DNA of 64,000 nucleotides from Pelecanus crispus (taxonomy: Eukaryota; Chordata; Aves; Pelecaniformes; Pelecanidae). Positions within the stretch are counted from its first letter, which is position 1. Every line of letters starts with the position of its first letter. Location of the stretch: positions 8,440,511-8,504,510 of the forward strand of contig NC_134659.1 in the NCBI RefSeq assembly GCF_030463565.1. Direction: 5' to 3'. Positions 1-11,377 of this stretch are shown here, one piece after another. Under the pieces are notes generated by a model. It was not told the DNA's origin, searched no databases, and saw only the letters and a program-made list of their open reading frames with translations. A program made the position numbers and the translations under genes.

Positions 1-371
1 TCGGCACTTTCTTTGCATCAGTTTGCTCTGCTGTGGCAGTAAATGATTTTCCCAAGCCACAACCTGGGGAGCTCCCAAGCTTGTGCTGCAGAGCTGCTGG
101 TGCACAAACACGAGGTTTGTGGCTTTAGAGCAGAAGGCGTCTCTCCCCACCTTAGTAACGTGGAGGTGAGGGGAGGTTTGTTTGGCGTACGGACCACAAA
201 GCCCACATGAGTGAGGATTTTTGAGAAGACAAGAGGTGGGAACGGGAGCTGCTCCCCAAGGCCCATACTTCTGCCATTCCTCATCGCTATCCCACCAACC
301 ACGCATTTCAACCACAGCTCCGTTTCCCCAGCAAGACAAACCCCAGGGAGTTTCCAACCCTCAGAACTCAC

Positions 372-413
372 CTTCAACAAGAGTTTGCGTGAGGCTGTGA
401 TCTTGGATTTTCT
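372..413 (-). CDS. TNNI1: TNNI1 coding exon 4 (14 codons)
   Basis: Exon of 42 nt encoding RKSKITASRKLLLK, the N-terminal troponin C-binding part of slow troponin I. The acceptor is a pyrimidine tract ending CCTAG just above 413. The donor is AAG followed by GTGAG below 372. Phase 0 at both ends. Confidence 0.92.
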
Positions 414-1268
414 CTAGGGGAAAGGGGAGGAAAAAAAAAGCCCTTTGAAAATAAATTCACAGCAAATGCAAAGTAGCATCGAGATCACTCCCGAAAGGAA
501 AGGCACTTACCTCCCTGCAGGCAGGCATGCGTTCAGGATGGAGCAATAAGGAACAAGAGAAGAGAACAGGGCATCAGTGAATGAGTCAAAAAGAGGTGGC
601 AGTCAAGAAAAGCAACTCATGTGATTGCAGTTGGTTTCCTTATTTCTCCATCTAATAGTTACCACCTGTGAGTGAGCCCGGTGCTCTCTGGAAATGCAGT
701 GGGAGCTCAGGGCCACGGTGCAGGAAGCCAAAATGCCACTCAAACATGGCACGCGAGCTGTCGCGGTGCCCATCGTGCCAGCCCCAGCTCGGTCGCTGCG
801 GTTCAGGCCACAACACCCTCATTCACGCGCTCCCCGCACAGCCGGGGGCTGGCACGCAGGATGCTTGGATCCTGTTCAGGTTTGCAGGGCTGGGGCATCT
901 CCATGTCGTTGCTTGATGAAAGCCTTGCAGGGAGGTTTCTCCCTTCTGTTCACACCGGGGAATATGTTATATTTGTACAATGTGCTACAAAGAGCGTCAT
1001 GGCAAGACGAGTGGTGCTGCCCACCTCGGGTCCCTATTTTGGGATCTAGTAAAGCTCCAAGGTTTGAACTGCGATATTGAAAAGGCTAAAAATTTTTATT
1101 TAAAGACAGTTGTTTGCAAGGGGAATGGCACAGAGGTCTCGAGCATGTGCTGGTCTCCCAGCTGAACCCCCCAAGAATGGACAAGCGTGGCCGGCACGAG
1201 CAGCCCAGCAGCCAGGCGAGGATTTAGCGAAATCCAGGGGCAACTCGTGCTACTTACGGCTCTGGCAT
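372..1268 (-). CDS. TNNI1: TNNI1, slow skeletal muscle troponin I (5' part, cut by window edge)
   Basis: Inhibitory subunit of the troponin complex; it binds actin and troponin C and blocks actomyosin ATPase in slow muscle. Three coding exons are visible on the minus strand: 1258-1268, 511-514 and 372-413. Joined, they give 19 residues, MPEPERKSK followed by ITASRKLLLK. Human TNNI1 as I remember it begins MPEVERKPKITASRKLLLK, so only a few residues differ. Every junction has canonical GT/AG, and the frame closes only if the 4-nt exon is included. The start ATG at 1268-1266 has A at -3. The next exon (starting SLMLAKAKE in human) is not in bases 1-371 and must lie left of the window. Identity is secure from the KITASRKLLLK block, which separates slow from fast and cardiac isoforms. 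Confidence 0.9.
511..514 (-). CDS. TNNI1: TNNI1 exon 3, 4-nt microexon (GGAG)
   Basis: On the minus strand GGAG sits between CTGCAG and GTAAGT. The preceding exon ends ATGCCAGAGCC and the following begins AGAAAATCC. Only insertion of GGAG gives an in-frame join, MPEPE then RKSK. Tiny 5' exons are, from memory, a feature of vertebrate troponin I genes. No gene finder would call this on its own; support comes from the frame and the protein match. Confidence 0.8.
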
Positions 1269-1288
1269 TGTGGCGTCGCGCTGTTCGC
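1258..1288 (-). CDS. TNNI1: TNNI1 exon 2, with 20 nt of 5'UTR and the start codon
   Basis: The acceptor is a long T run ending TGCAG (the A14 run at about 1293-1306 on the plus strand). The exon holds 20 nt of leader, then ATG CCA GAG CC, and ends at a GTAAGTAG donor. The coding part is 1258-1268. Confidence 0.85.
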
Positions 1289-3492
1289 CTGCAAAAAAAA
1301 AAAAAAGGGGAAAGAAGCTGAAACAAAGGAGCAAATCCCAAATCCACCCGAACCCAGCAAGCGGCAGCGGTGGGATGCTCCTGAGGTCCGGTGCTGCCCC
1401 GTGCTGTTGGCGGAGGGAAGCGACTCCGCAGCTTCATCATCCGGCTGTGAAACACCGAGCAGAACCGCCCAGCTCCGAGGGAACCGTATCTGGGGCAAGC
1501 TCCAACCTGCCTCCAGCCGGCCCTGCAGGACTCAGTCTCCTGCTCCTCGGGGGTTTTCCCAAGCACAGAGCTGCTCCCCGACCTGCTGCGTCGCCCACCC
1601 CAGCTCGGGGTGAGGGGCCGGGGGCGAGCGTGGCTGGAAAGCCCACGAGAAATGGGGTGCCTTGAGGTGCCCCATGTTGCGTTGGCTCGGAGAGTCCCAT
1701 CCCACAGCTCCCCGTGGGCAACCTCTAGGATGGTGGAGCCAAAATCCATCTCAGGAGTGACAGAGCAAGGGGCAACAAGCTGTGGCCAAGCATCTGAGCA
1801 GATTCCTTTAGTATCCGTGTCCCTGGTGAAATATTTTAAATTTGCTTGGTAATCCTATGCCCTGGCAGCTGCTTCAAAATGCACTGCCTCGCTAGCGTCC
1901 CCGGCACTGCCTCTAACACTTCCCCCTCTTGCCAAGAAGCCGGAGCACCGTGTAAATCCGAGTAATAGAAAAATGTGTGGGAAAATGCCAATCAATTTAT
2001 CTTTTTTCTCTTTCCAACCAGGAGTAACAAAGTGACACTACATTTCAGAAAGAAACAGCGTTTTCCAGTGGTGGGTTTAGTCCTTTTCCTTAGAACTGAA
2101 ATGGCAAAGCTGCGATTTTTTGTCTCTATCTCTTCGCATCCCCCTAAATTTGGAAACTGTTTTAAACCCCAAAGATTCTTGATGGGGAGAAGAAAAAGGA
2201 ACAACTCTGGTCTCAAACAGCTGCTCCCAGGCGTGCACGGAGCCTGTGCCCAGCAAATCTCAGTGCACCTCTCAGCTCCATCCGCTTGTCCCTGTCCCCT
2301 CCCCGTGCCCCCCGCTGCCTGGCCAGAGCCGTGGCCTGAAGGAGTGGAGCTTGTGGGGGAAATGCCATACAATCCCAGTAGGAATCATCTCCCCAGGAGC
2401 CTGCCAGATCCCTGGATTTACAAAGAAAAACCCCAATAACAAGAATTTTTTTTTCTCCTAAAAGCCACATCAGTCAGATGCAGCCAGAGGTGCTTTTTTG
2501 GAGGTTTTTGGTGATATGACAAATGTCCCAGAGGACACGCAGGGAAGGCAGCTCCTCTTGTCTGACACTGAGCAGCTCAGGTCCCAGCTGCTCGCGCCCC
2601 GATTTATTCCAGGGGAGGCAGAAAAGCCTTTGGCTCTCTGGAGGCGAGCAGTGGCTGGGCAAAACCTCTCAGCGTCTCCCTCCTTCCATGCCAGAGCAAA
2701 GCCCGGTGTCCCTAGAAGGTGGGACCCACACCACACCTCGGGCTGATGACCTCTACCAAGGTCAATACATTTTTAGGGCCAGATATTCCTAAATTGGCTT
2801 CCTGGATGACAGCCGGGACTCAGGTGTGCCAGTAAGACATCCCCAGCAATCTTGTGCAGGGACTTTTGGGCTCCAGCTGGATCTGGAGCATCCGCAAGAG
2901 ATTTTGCTCTCTGTTGGGGTCAAGAGGATCTGGACGAGGTAATTCTGCACTGTGTGCTTGCCCCCAGCTGTGAAAAGCTTAAAAAGCTTATTAAACCATT
3001 GAGTCATGGAAATCCTTAAAAAGAAATAACCCCCAGTTAATCCTGACACCCTCCCCCCTCCCAGGGGACCGGACACACACCACGAACGTGCGCCCAGCTA
3101 ACACGATGCCCCACACACACTGCTCGCAACCCCGAACTGAACCTCCCTGGCCCCACAAGTGACTGTGAGCAGTCAGGCTAGGACACAAGAACAAATGGTC
3201 CCCAAAACAGTGCCAGTTTTCAGGAAAAACGAGCAAATCTCAGCTCCAAAGGCAGGCTGGGGATTTTAGCAGTATTTCTCCCCATTGCAGTCTCACCAAT
3301 CCTCTCTTCAAGAGCAAAGAAAATGTCTGAGCAACCTCAGACAGTGGGAGAAATTCAGTCAAATTTGTTGCCGGGGGCTCCTCTCTGCCACGCCAGCACG
3401 TGCAAGTGCCGGTGGTCTCACGCTCACAGCCGTGTCACCTCTAGCACGCCCAGGGGGTCATGGGTGGGGGGACGCCCGGGGCAGCACCTTAC

Positions 3493-3546
3493 CTCGGGGC
3501 CGTGCAGGAGGGAGGTGATGCCTGGCCTCCGGAGAGCCGCACACTG
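3493..3546 (-). other. TNNI1: TNNI1 exon 1 (noncoding), predicted
   Basis: A strong donor, CCCCGAG followed by GTAAGG, lies at 3493/3492 on the minus strand. A TATA-like box (TTTAATAC) sits at 3572-3579. A start site about 30 nt below it would give a 5'UTR exon of roughly 50 nt spliced to the acceptor above 1288. The donor is directly visible; the transcription start is inferred, so the upper boundary is approximate. Confidence 0.6.
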
Positions 3547-3571
3547 CCGGGGGCCAGCGGCGGAGGGGGAG

Positions 3572-3758
3572 TATTAAATCGCAGCCTGCCTGCAAGTGGT
3601 CAGTAAAAATAGCACAAATCCCCTCTTGTGTGCACACGTCTGCTGCAAGCCCCGGCGCCCCGGGACGTGCTGCACACACCTGGGGCACGGTTTCGAGCGC
3701 GGGGTGACACACGCACGTCACCCGTGCGCATTAGTGCACCTGTGTTTTATTGCACCTG
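3572..3758 (-). promoter_or_regulatory. TNNI1 proximal promoter: TATA-like box, MEF2-like site, E-boxes
   Basis: In transcription order going up in coordinate: TATA-like TTTAATAC at 3572-3579; a MEF2-like element at 3603-3612 (CTATTTTTAC on the minus strand, one mismatch at the last base); CACCTG E-boxes at 3677-3682, 3737-3742 and 3753-3758. MEF2 and MyoD-family sites are the usual inputs of muscle troponin promoters. Activity is inferred. Confidence 0.55.
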
Positions 3759-4057
3759 TGACCCCCATGCAATTCGGCGAATTCCTGGGCTGTTTGCGTG
3801 TGAACCACCGCTGCTTGGCTGGCAATTGCTGCCCCGTGCCTTACTCACACGCGTGTTGTGTGTGAGCATGCAGACGTGCTGGGTCAGGCTGACCGGTGCA
3901 GTGGCAGTGCCCATGCAGACGGGGTGCATGGTGCATCTGCCTTGCTCCTCTCCAACGTAAACCAGCATCAGAGATGCTGGGAAAGCCCTGAGTCTGCAAG
4001 GAGGCAGAAATCATAAGCCAGAAAATTGCAGTGTTTTTTCTTTGCAGAAAATCTCCT

Positions 4058-4131
4058 GGGCTTTTTTTCTTTCTTTCTTTCTTTTTTTTTCCTTTTCTTT
4101 CTTTTCTTTTTTTTTCTTTCAGAAGGTCTCT
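4058..4131 (+). repeat. Polypyrimidine T/C simple repeat
   Basis: Nearly pure T/C tract made of TTTC and T-run blocks, ending TTTCAG. It is upstream of TNNI1 on its own strand's 5' side. It is likely a decayed tetranucleotide microsatellite; no transcript evidence links the terminal CAG to splicing. Confidence 0.8.
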
Positions 4132-4615
4132 GCAGGGAGGTGGTGGGGTATGAGCAGCCTGGAGAGCCGATGTGGCACTGACCCCCATGCACCATGATGC
4201 ACACACACTGTGCAACGCTGCAAGCACAGAGTGATGTCCCCACGGGAGCGCTGGCCTAGGGGAGCTGCCAGAGCAGGATGGCAAAGCCACCCAGAGCCAG
4301 GACAGGGCACATTGCCGAGGGATGATGGGGCAAAACAGCAGAGGTGGAGTTACAGCATCAGGCCAGATGATCAGCTGGGACCAAAGATGGGACAGTCCCC
4401 TCTTTGGGGAGCAGGACCAGCCAGACTTGCCCAGCACAGCACAGGTCGGGATTCTTGAACAATTATCAGCCCCTCACAAGCCCTGATGTTTTCCCCATGA
4501 AATTCCTGAAAAGCAACAAAAAACCTGCTGTTTTGCCCCCCTGCACCCCGCAAAGCCCCTTGCTCCGTATGCCGGCGGAGGGAGACTTCGTGCGGCGGAG
4601 CGCAGGGGCGGGTGA

Positions 4616-4708
4616 CACCTGTTCCCTGGGATATTTTTAGGGTCAAGTTTAGGAGCAAACAATTCTCAGTGTGCAGCCCAGCAGGGACAATGCCCGGTAT
4701 TTTAATCC
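4616..4708 (-). promoter_or_regulatory. SURE-like slow-muscle enhancer of TNNI1 (candidate)
   Basis: Within 93 bp there is an E-box CACCTG (4616-4621), a MEF2 core (CTAAAAATA on the minus strand, 4632-4640) and a bicoid-like TTAATCC (4702-4708). This is the set of elements I recall for the mammalian TNNI1 slow upstream regulatory element (SURE), which lies several hundred bases upstream of the start. Here it lies about 1.1 kb upstream of the predicted start. Sites are seen; enhancer function is inferred. Confidence 0.45.
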
Positions 4709-5100
4709 CAAGACTATTATGGTCGTGGAGGGACGCGCAGCTGCACGCACAGGGTAGCTCCCATGGTGGGGAGCAAGGAGAGCCCCCCTGTCCTGCAGAG
4801 CAGGGGACGCGGGACGCCCTCCCCGGCTCCTTCCCCCGGGCCTGGGCACCAAGGGGGGAGCTGTGCCCCATGGGGGCCGATGCAGCAGCCCCCAAGCTGG
4901 TGCGAGGTCGGTGACGGTGACAGTGGCAAAGGCAGTGACAGTCCCATCCTTGTTTGACCTGCGCTAGTCACATCCCAGCAAGCGCGGGAGAAACCCCCCT
5001 GTGCCCACTCTCCTCGGGGGTCCCTCCAAGGACGTTTCCCCTTCCCCAGCTCCAAGCGCCAGCCCAGCAGATCTGCTCCCAGCCTCCGAGGAGGAGGAGG

Positions 5101-5132
5101 CTTTATACCAGCCCCGTTAGACCTTTATAAGG
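5101..5132. promoter_or_regulatory. Pair of TATAAA-like boxes upstream of TNNI1
   Basis: The minus strand carries TATAAAG at 5101-5107 and again at 5123-5129; the plus strand carries TATAAGG at 5126-5132. They lie 1.6 kb upstream of the predicted TNNI1 start and could be an alternative TNNI1 start or chance. I see no convincing exon next to them. Confidence 0.25.
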
Positions 5133-8100
5133 CAAAAGCCCCTGCGGGGCCATGCCTCCAGCATCTTTTCTCCCAGCTGCCTTGGGATTGTTTTCGGAGC
5201 GCAGAGGAGCCAAAATTAGCCTGTGACAAAGGCGCTGCATTCCCCGCAGCCGTGCCCCGGGGACCAGACCAGCTCCCGCTGCCCAGGGGACAGGGGACAG
5301 GGGCTGCTTCGGATGCCATTTGTTCCAATCTCAGGTTTCGTCCTCTGCCCAGGGGACCTGGACTGAGGAGGAGGAAAGGGCAGGCGAGGGATGGGGTAGT
5401 GGGACCCCTCGATTCGGGGCTTCAGCATCAGTTTCAAAGCCGCAGGATCTCCCCATCCCTCCTCTTCAGCTGACATGATGAGGACATTTTGGGTCTCTAT
5501 CCCTGGCTCACAAACCACAATGAGCTGCCTCAAGGTGAGGGGTTTTTTATTAGGTACCACCTGAGGTTGTGGGCACCCCTCTGAGCTGCTGGTAGGTAGG
5601 AAGGGGACAGGCTGGAAATCTATGGGGCAGACCAGTGCTGAGGCCAAATTCAAAGCAAAATAATATCCCCCTGTTCCTGGGAGCGACTGATTCAAATGAA
5701 AATTCCCCATGGGCTCCCACCGAGGGGATGGATGCCAACAGAAAATTCCCAGAGAGCTGTATGGGGAGGCCAGACCCACCCAGGGCCAAGTTCCCAGGGA
5801 CAGCCTGCTTGTCCCTAAATGTCCCAGTGGTCCTGCAGGTCACCTGTGTTCAGTCTCTTACAAGTGGACAACCTTACACGTGGTTAGATGGATGTGGGCA
5901 GTTTCTTTCTCCCTCTGGACATGCTGAGTTCCTGGAGGGTGTTGGTGCTTCTTCATCATTGGGCATCAGCCCCACAACCATGGCTGGGGCTACCACACCT
6001 GCCCTCCGGCTTCAGGAGAGCTGCACTGGGGCCGCAGTGGTCCCTGGCTCCTTAAGATGTTGGGCCTCCAAACTCAAAGGTATCTGACCCCTGTAAGCAG
6101 TTCGGTTGCCCCACGTGAAGCCTATTTCCCTGAAGAAGCAGATGTGCAGCAGTGCTGGAGGGATCTCTTTCCTACCTCAAGGCCCCAGAGCCATCCCACC
6201 CATCCTGTCCTGGCCCTCTTCCAAGCACCGTCCTCATTTCGTCAATCCTGATGGCATTCACAAAGACAACGGGCTTCCCAGGGCACCCAGGACAGAGTTA
6301 GAAACAACAGCTGAGCCTCTGTTGTCCTTTGGGACCTCAAACACGTCCATCCCACCCCTCAGCTGCCACGCTCAGAGCCAGCCCCAAATGCCAGGGCAGA
6401 TGGCAGGAGCCCGCCAGCTGCCTCAGGTTTCTCACGGGGCTGGGACGAAGGATGTCCCACAGGCTCATCTCAGGGTGGCAGGAGGTTTTCCGTCTGTGGA
6501 ACAGTTCAGAGACACGGGGACATTGAGGTCACCTCCTACAAGCAAGGTGATTGCAAGGTTGCAGGACTGCAGCGTCCCTTTGCAATGAAGTCGTGAGGGT
6601 CCATGTGACTTGTCCTGATGAATCGGTCCCTGCCTGGGTGTTTCTCCTGCAGATCATCCGGCAGCTCTCACCCCTAATGAGCTGCCAGAAGGGATCCAGC
6701 TAGTCCCAACCGCTCCATCGATTTGTGACAGCAGAGGGTGACAGCCTCACGGGGATGCTCTCCAACAATCAATGCTTTTTGTACTCCTGCAAAGGATTTC
6801 CTCAGCCTGCTGCACCTGTGAGTCTTACCAAACCTGGGTGATGCCCCGAGGCGTCGAAGTGGAGCTGGCAGTGGGGACAGCGTGGAGATGGAAAGTGGAC
6901 CAGGATTTGCATGATCATCACAGCCCAACCTGGGAACCAGCAAGGCTCCAGGCCAGACCCCAGACATGCCCCATGGGGCTGAGAGACCTCTCCCAGCTCG
7001 GGTCCCTGCCCTACTGATCTTCACCCCATTGCATCAGCCCCACCAGCCCCACCAGGTCTCCCGCTGCCTGGCAAGGCAGAGGGTCCTCACCCATTTGGGA
7101 TCTGCTGCTCCATGACCTGGGCTCCCAGGGCGAGCACAGCTGCTCCTGCTGCCTGTCTTCTCCAGCCACGGCCTCCTGCTCCAGGAACCTCTACCTGGCT
7201 GGACACCCTCTTGCATGTGGTGCAGCTGTGGACAGTGCCTGTGTTCAGCCTCTTCATCCACGGGCATGAGACTTGCTTTTCCCACTTCGCACAGCTGCAG
7301 GCGGTAAATCCGTGTGGAAGCAGCTGTGGGGCTGGATCCAAAATCAGGACAATTTTCACAAAATGGGAGAACTATCTTCCACTTCTAGAAATGTTGTGGG
7401 ACAAGTTATTTTTCTCAGCTTGAATGCTTTGGGGAGACTGGAAATGTTTGCAGAAGGTGCCAAAGCTGAGGAGGGGTCTCCCAAAGCTAACGGGTCCTTT
7501 ACAAACAGCACATGCGCCCTGCCTGGTGCCACTGGCACATAGAAAAGTCTTCGTTAAATAAGGAGGAATTATCTACTTTGGGATAGTGGAGAGACGTTAT
7601 TAAAATGGAGCTGAGCCACTCACTGAAGACTTCAACTTTCTGTGGTTTTGCCAAGTGACACATGAAACCTTCCCAATATTGATCTTGTTGACTCCTATAA
7701 ACAAGAGGAGGATACTAGCTGTTCCGTCTGTGTTAATGGGCTGACACGGTTCAACAGCAATGTCAGTTTAAATATCCTAAAACCAGCCTGGTTTCAGCCT
7801 AAGGCAAAATATTTCACAGGAAAAAAAAAAAAAATACTATTCCCAATAATCCAAAATTTCAGGCCCAGGCAGGGACCCTGACACACTTTTTAGACATTTT
7901 CAGGGTATTTCCAGGCCTCCCTGTCTCTGGGACGCTTGACGCATCTCAGCATCCCCTTTGCTGCACGGCTGGGCTGAGCCACCCCCATCACCAGGGCAGC
8001 CTGGTGACCCCTGCTAGGGGACAGCGGGTGACGGACGGGTGCTGGCGTGTATTCAGCTCCGTTGCTGCCCTCTGCAGCTCCAGCCATGCCTGGCCACTAT

Positions 8101-8380
8101 TTTTGTTTCTTCGTGTGGCACCAGATGGGGTGGTGAGCCCCTTCCCTCCCACCGGCTCCCGCAGCCCCAGCTCCACTGGTGGGTGATGCTCACAACCACA
8201 TTCATCACCCACTGCCTCCTCCACCTCCCTGGGACACCCTCTCCAACACACCTCAGGACACTGGGCATGGGGAATTAACACACGTGCACTCCCTGCAGTC
8301 CATGCCTGGACCCCCCTCGGCATCCCAAGCTCTATGTTACGGACAACAGCATTTCTTCCTACACTCAAACTCACGAGGAC
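5133..8380. other. Intergenic stretch between TNNI1 and PHLDA3, nothing recognised
   Basis: Moderately GC-rich unique-looking DNA. Short open frames occur on both strands but none resembles a known protein and none has a plausible exon-intron pattern. There is a short A run near 7820. Decayed interspersed repeats may be present but I cannot assign a family. Confidence 0.5.
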
Positions 8381-8386
8381 TTTATT
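8381..8386 (-). terminator. Polyadenylation signal AATAAA, candidate distal end of PHLDA3
   Basis: AATAAA on the minus strand, followed downstream by a G/T-rich run (GTGAGTTTGAGTGTAGG), the expected cleavage context. It would give PHLDA3 a long 3'UTR of about 3.7 kb. Another AATAAA at 9755-9760 is closer but has a weaker downstream context. I cannot tell which is used. Confidence 0.35.
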
Positions 8387-9754
8387 GGAGATGGCCAAAC
8401 CCACTGCAGCAGTGGTGCAGATGGCCCGGCTGTTTGCTCCCCCAGAGCATGGGCGTGCCGACCTGGCAGGGCATGGGGCAGCTCTCCAGCCTGGCACTGC
8501 TTGGGGCAGGTTCTGGGTTCCAAAATAAAATCCAGTGATTTAGGAATTAAAATTAAGAATGATCAACAATGCAATAATTTTAGGAGCATCTGAAGGAAGC
8601 CAGACACTTGACCCAAAGCTGAAACAAAAATACTGCTTGCTACAACTGCGATTTTTTTTTTTCTTTTCATTTTTATCTGAGGAAAAACCATCCACAAACT
8701 ACACCAATGTTTGCAGGAGAGGCGAGGCACTGCCAGCCTCCCCGCAGGGCACCCGGTAGTGGAGGAGGTACACACGGTCTCACCTGTCAAACAGCACTGG
8801 CACCACTGTGCCGCAAACCCCCGTCTCGGCAGCGTCCCCCCCACCTTCGCCGGCTGTCCCGGGGGAGTCCAGCCAGCCCCAAACTGACCCCAAAGCCAGG
8901 GCTGGGTGCTGGGATTTCATCAGGTGGAAAAAAGGGCCCTGAAGGTCCCCCTGCCACCTCCCCTGCACCCAACCGTACCCTCGTGGTGCTGCATGAAGGG
9001 TGCCAGCCCCAGCAGCCACGGGTGCTGGCAGAGCCCCTGGCCCCAGGGGCGGAGGCGCAGGGCAGCCCCCCTCCTGCACGGAGGAGCCCAGCACCGGGGC
9101 ATCCTCCGAGCGGTGCGGGGAGGGTCGATGGAGCGGGGGCACCTCGGGGCTGGGAGCAGCAGAGCCGGCTTTTCAGGCTCCTGCCTTTGAACTCAGGCAG
9201 CTCCCGGGCACCTCTCTCCGTTTTGGGGCTCAGCGCTCAGCCCCAGCTCTGCTTGGTGTCCCCAGCACAGGGGTCCCCGGAGCCAGCCCCTCCTCGCAGC
9301 AGGAGCCGGCATGCTGGGGGGGGCTGCGAGGCCACATGCCTCCCAACCCTGTGCCGTGCCTGTTTCCCCATCTCCAGGGGCATTAGAAATGCTTCCCGTG
9401 CGTCCTCTCCCTGCTTTTCAGGCTGGCTGGAGGATCTCTGTGAGTTCCCTTGCATCCCTAACTCTGTGCAAATAGTCAGTTAAAATACTTTCACAGTGCT
9501 TGGTCTCCTGCAAGGCTCCTAGGGGGGCCCTTCTCCCCCCACGCTTGCTTTCCCCTGCACACCCAGTTGCTCTCTGAGCCCCTGCCTGCAGGAGATTTTC
9601 CCTCGGGTAAAATCATCCCATTTACCCAACTTCACCCATCAATGCTGAGCCCCATCCAGGCCAGCAACGTGCCCGCACCATGTTACTGGTGATGGAGGAC
9701 GCTCCAGCCGCCGGCCCCAGCCCTGCTCGGCTGTCTGGCCGAGTCTCTTGGCTG

Positions 9755-9760
9755 TTTATT
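9755..9760 (-). terminator. Polyadenylation signal AATAAA, candidate proximal end of PHLDA3
   Basis: AATAAA on the minus strand about 2.3 kb below the PHLDA3 stop codon. No strong G/T-rich element follows. It is an alternative to the site at 8381. Confidence 0.25.
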
Positions 9761-11330
9761 TGCTTTTCAGTCTCTGGGTGACCTTTTCCTCTGCATGAAA
9801 AATTCAGCGCTCACAGGCGGTGAGTGAAGCCATCCTGCCTCCCACCCACACGCCGCTGGCTCGGCTCTCACCCCCCGGCCCCTGCTCCCAGGGTCAGGCT
9901 GTGAATCCACCCGCCGAGGGTGGATCTGGCAGATTTGGGTGTCTGCGCAGGAGAAACTCCCAAACCTCGGGGGCTATGTGGTACAGGCAGGGGCTCTGGC
10001 AGGGTGATGAGCAGCTTGGGATGGGGATGGAAAACCTTGACCTTCCCCATGCCTGGACCTGAAATGCCCACACAGTGATTTGCCTTGCTCTTTCTGTCCC
10101 TCTCCCTCTATTAACCGCCTAAATGTCTCCCCAGCTCGTGGGTACCACGGCGTCTCTGCTGCCTCATCTGTCAGTGCACCATGGACACGTCCACGGCCAG
10201 GGCTGGCACTTACATGCACCCATCTTGACCATTTTCTTCCCCAGCTCCTTGCTGGCACTTGGAAAACAGAAAATATCTGTAGTGAGTGAGAGAGTAGAAA
10301 AGCTGAAAATGCAGAGTCAGGCCCCCAAAACTGGCTCAAAATTCAGAATACTTTGGAAAACCCCATGCACTGGTTGCTCCCACCCCTGGGTGCTGCCCTG
10401 CCGCAGCATGGGCTCAGGATGCTTACAGGACTTTGAATGAGCCTCACTGAATCCCCTGACTCCGGGGGCTGGGGATTTACGAGAAACCCTGGGACAGAGA
10501 TCCTTGCCATGGAAATGCCGTGTGAGTGCCAGCACCTTCCTCTGACCACTGACAACTCCATTCCCTCTCGAAACGTGTGCGGGGACTCGGTCTGCGGGGG
10601 CTGGTCCATGCAGGGCTCCATGCCCAGAGCATCTCCCCGGGGGCGGGGGACCAGGTCCCACCATCCCTGGAGCCCAACGTGCTTCAGTCCCCCTGTCCCC
10701 GCCGCAGCTCAGGGACGGTGCAGAGCTCCGTCTGTGCGGGCTTTGGGTCCGGCTTCATCTGCACCCCCCCAGCTTGGACCCCCGCTTGCCTCTGCTCACA
10801 AGCAGGGGGGGTTCTCAGCAAACGAAGCTCTGAGGACCAGGGATAATGGCCAAGCAGGCTTCCTTGGGTGGAAAAACACCAAAATGCTTATTCTCAGGCT
10901 GCTCGGAAAAAGCCAGCACAAGCCTGGCCCTGCACGGTGAGCAGGCTCTGGCCGTGCCACTGTCCCTCCCCAAAGCCACCCCGGAGCTGCCCTGGCATGG
11001 GGACGGGCCTCCGTGGGCCCCAGTGGGGTCACCAATTCCCACGCAGCCGGGCAGTCTCCGGGAGGATCTGCAGCGCCTCCGGCCGCAGGGCTGGGGCTCA
11101 GGCTCCGGCTTGCGGAGCCCGGTGGCTCGAGGCGCTGGCGTCTGCGCTGCCTGTTGGGGCAAAGCCATCCCTTCGCCTGCCTGCCGTCCCTGCCTGCAAA
11201 GCCAGGCAGCGCTGCGCCCGGGTCGCCTGCCCACAAACCACCGTGGGAATCCCTGGGGACACGGGCACAGCGGGATGGGTGACTGGGGAGGCTCAGGGTG
11301 GCAGCAGGGGGCTTTGGAGCCCGACTGTGG

Positions 11331-11377
11331 GATGCCGGCTTATTTAGGGGGATGCCGGCTTATTTAGGGGGATGCCA
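11331..11377 (+). repeat. 20-bp tandem duplication, 2.3 copies
   Basis: The unit beginning GATGCCGGCTTATTTAG is present at 11331-11350 and 11351-11370 without mismatch, then starts again at 11371. Exact identity indicates a recent slip. Confidence 0.95.
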
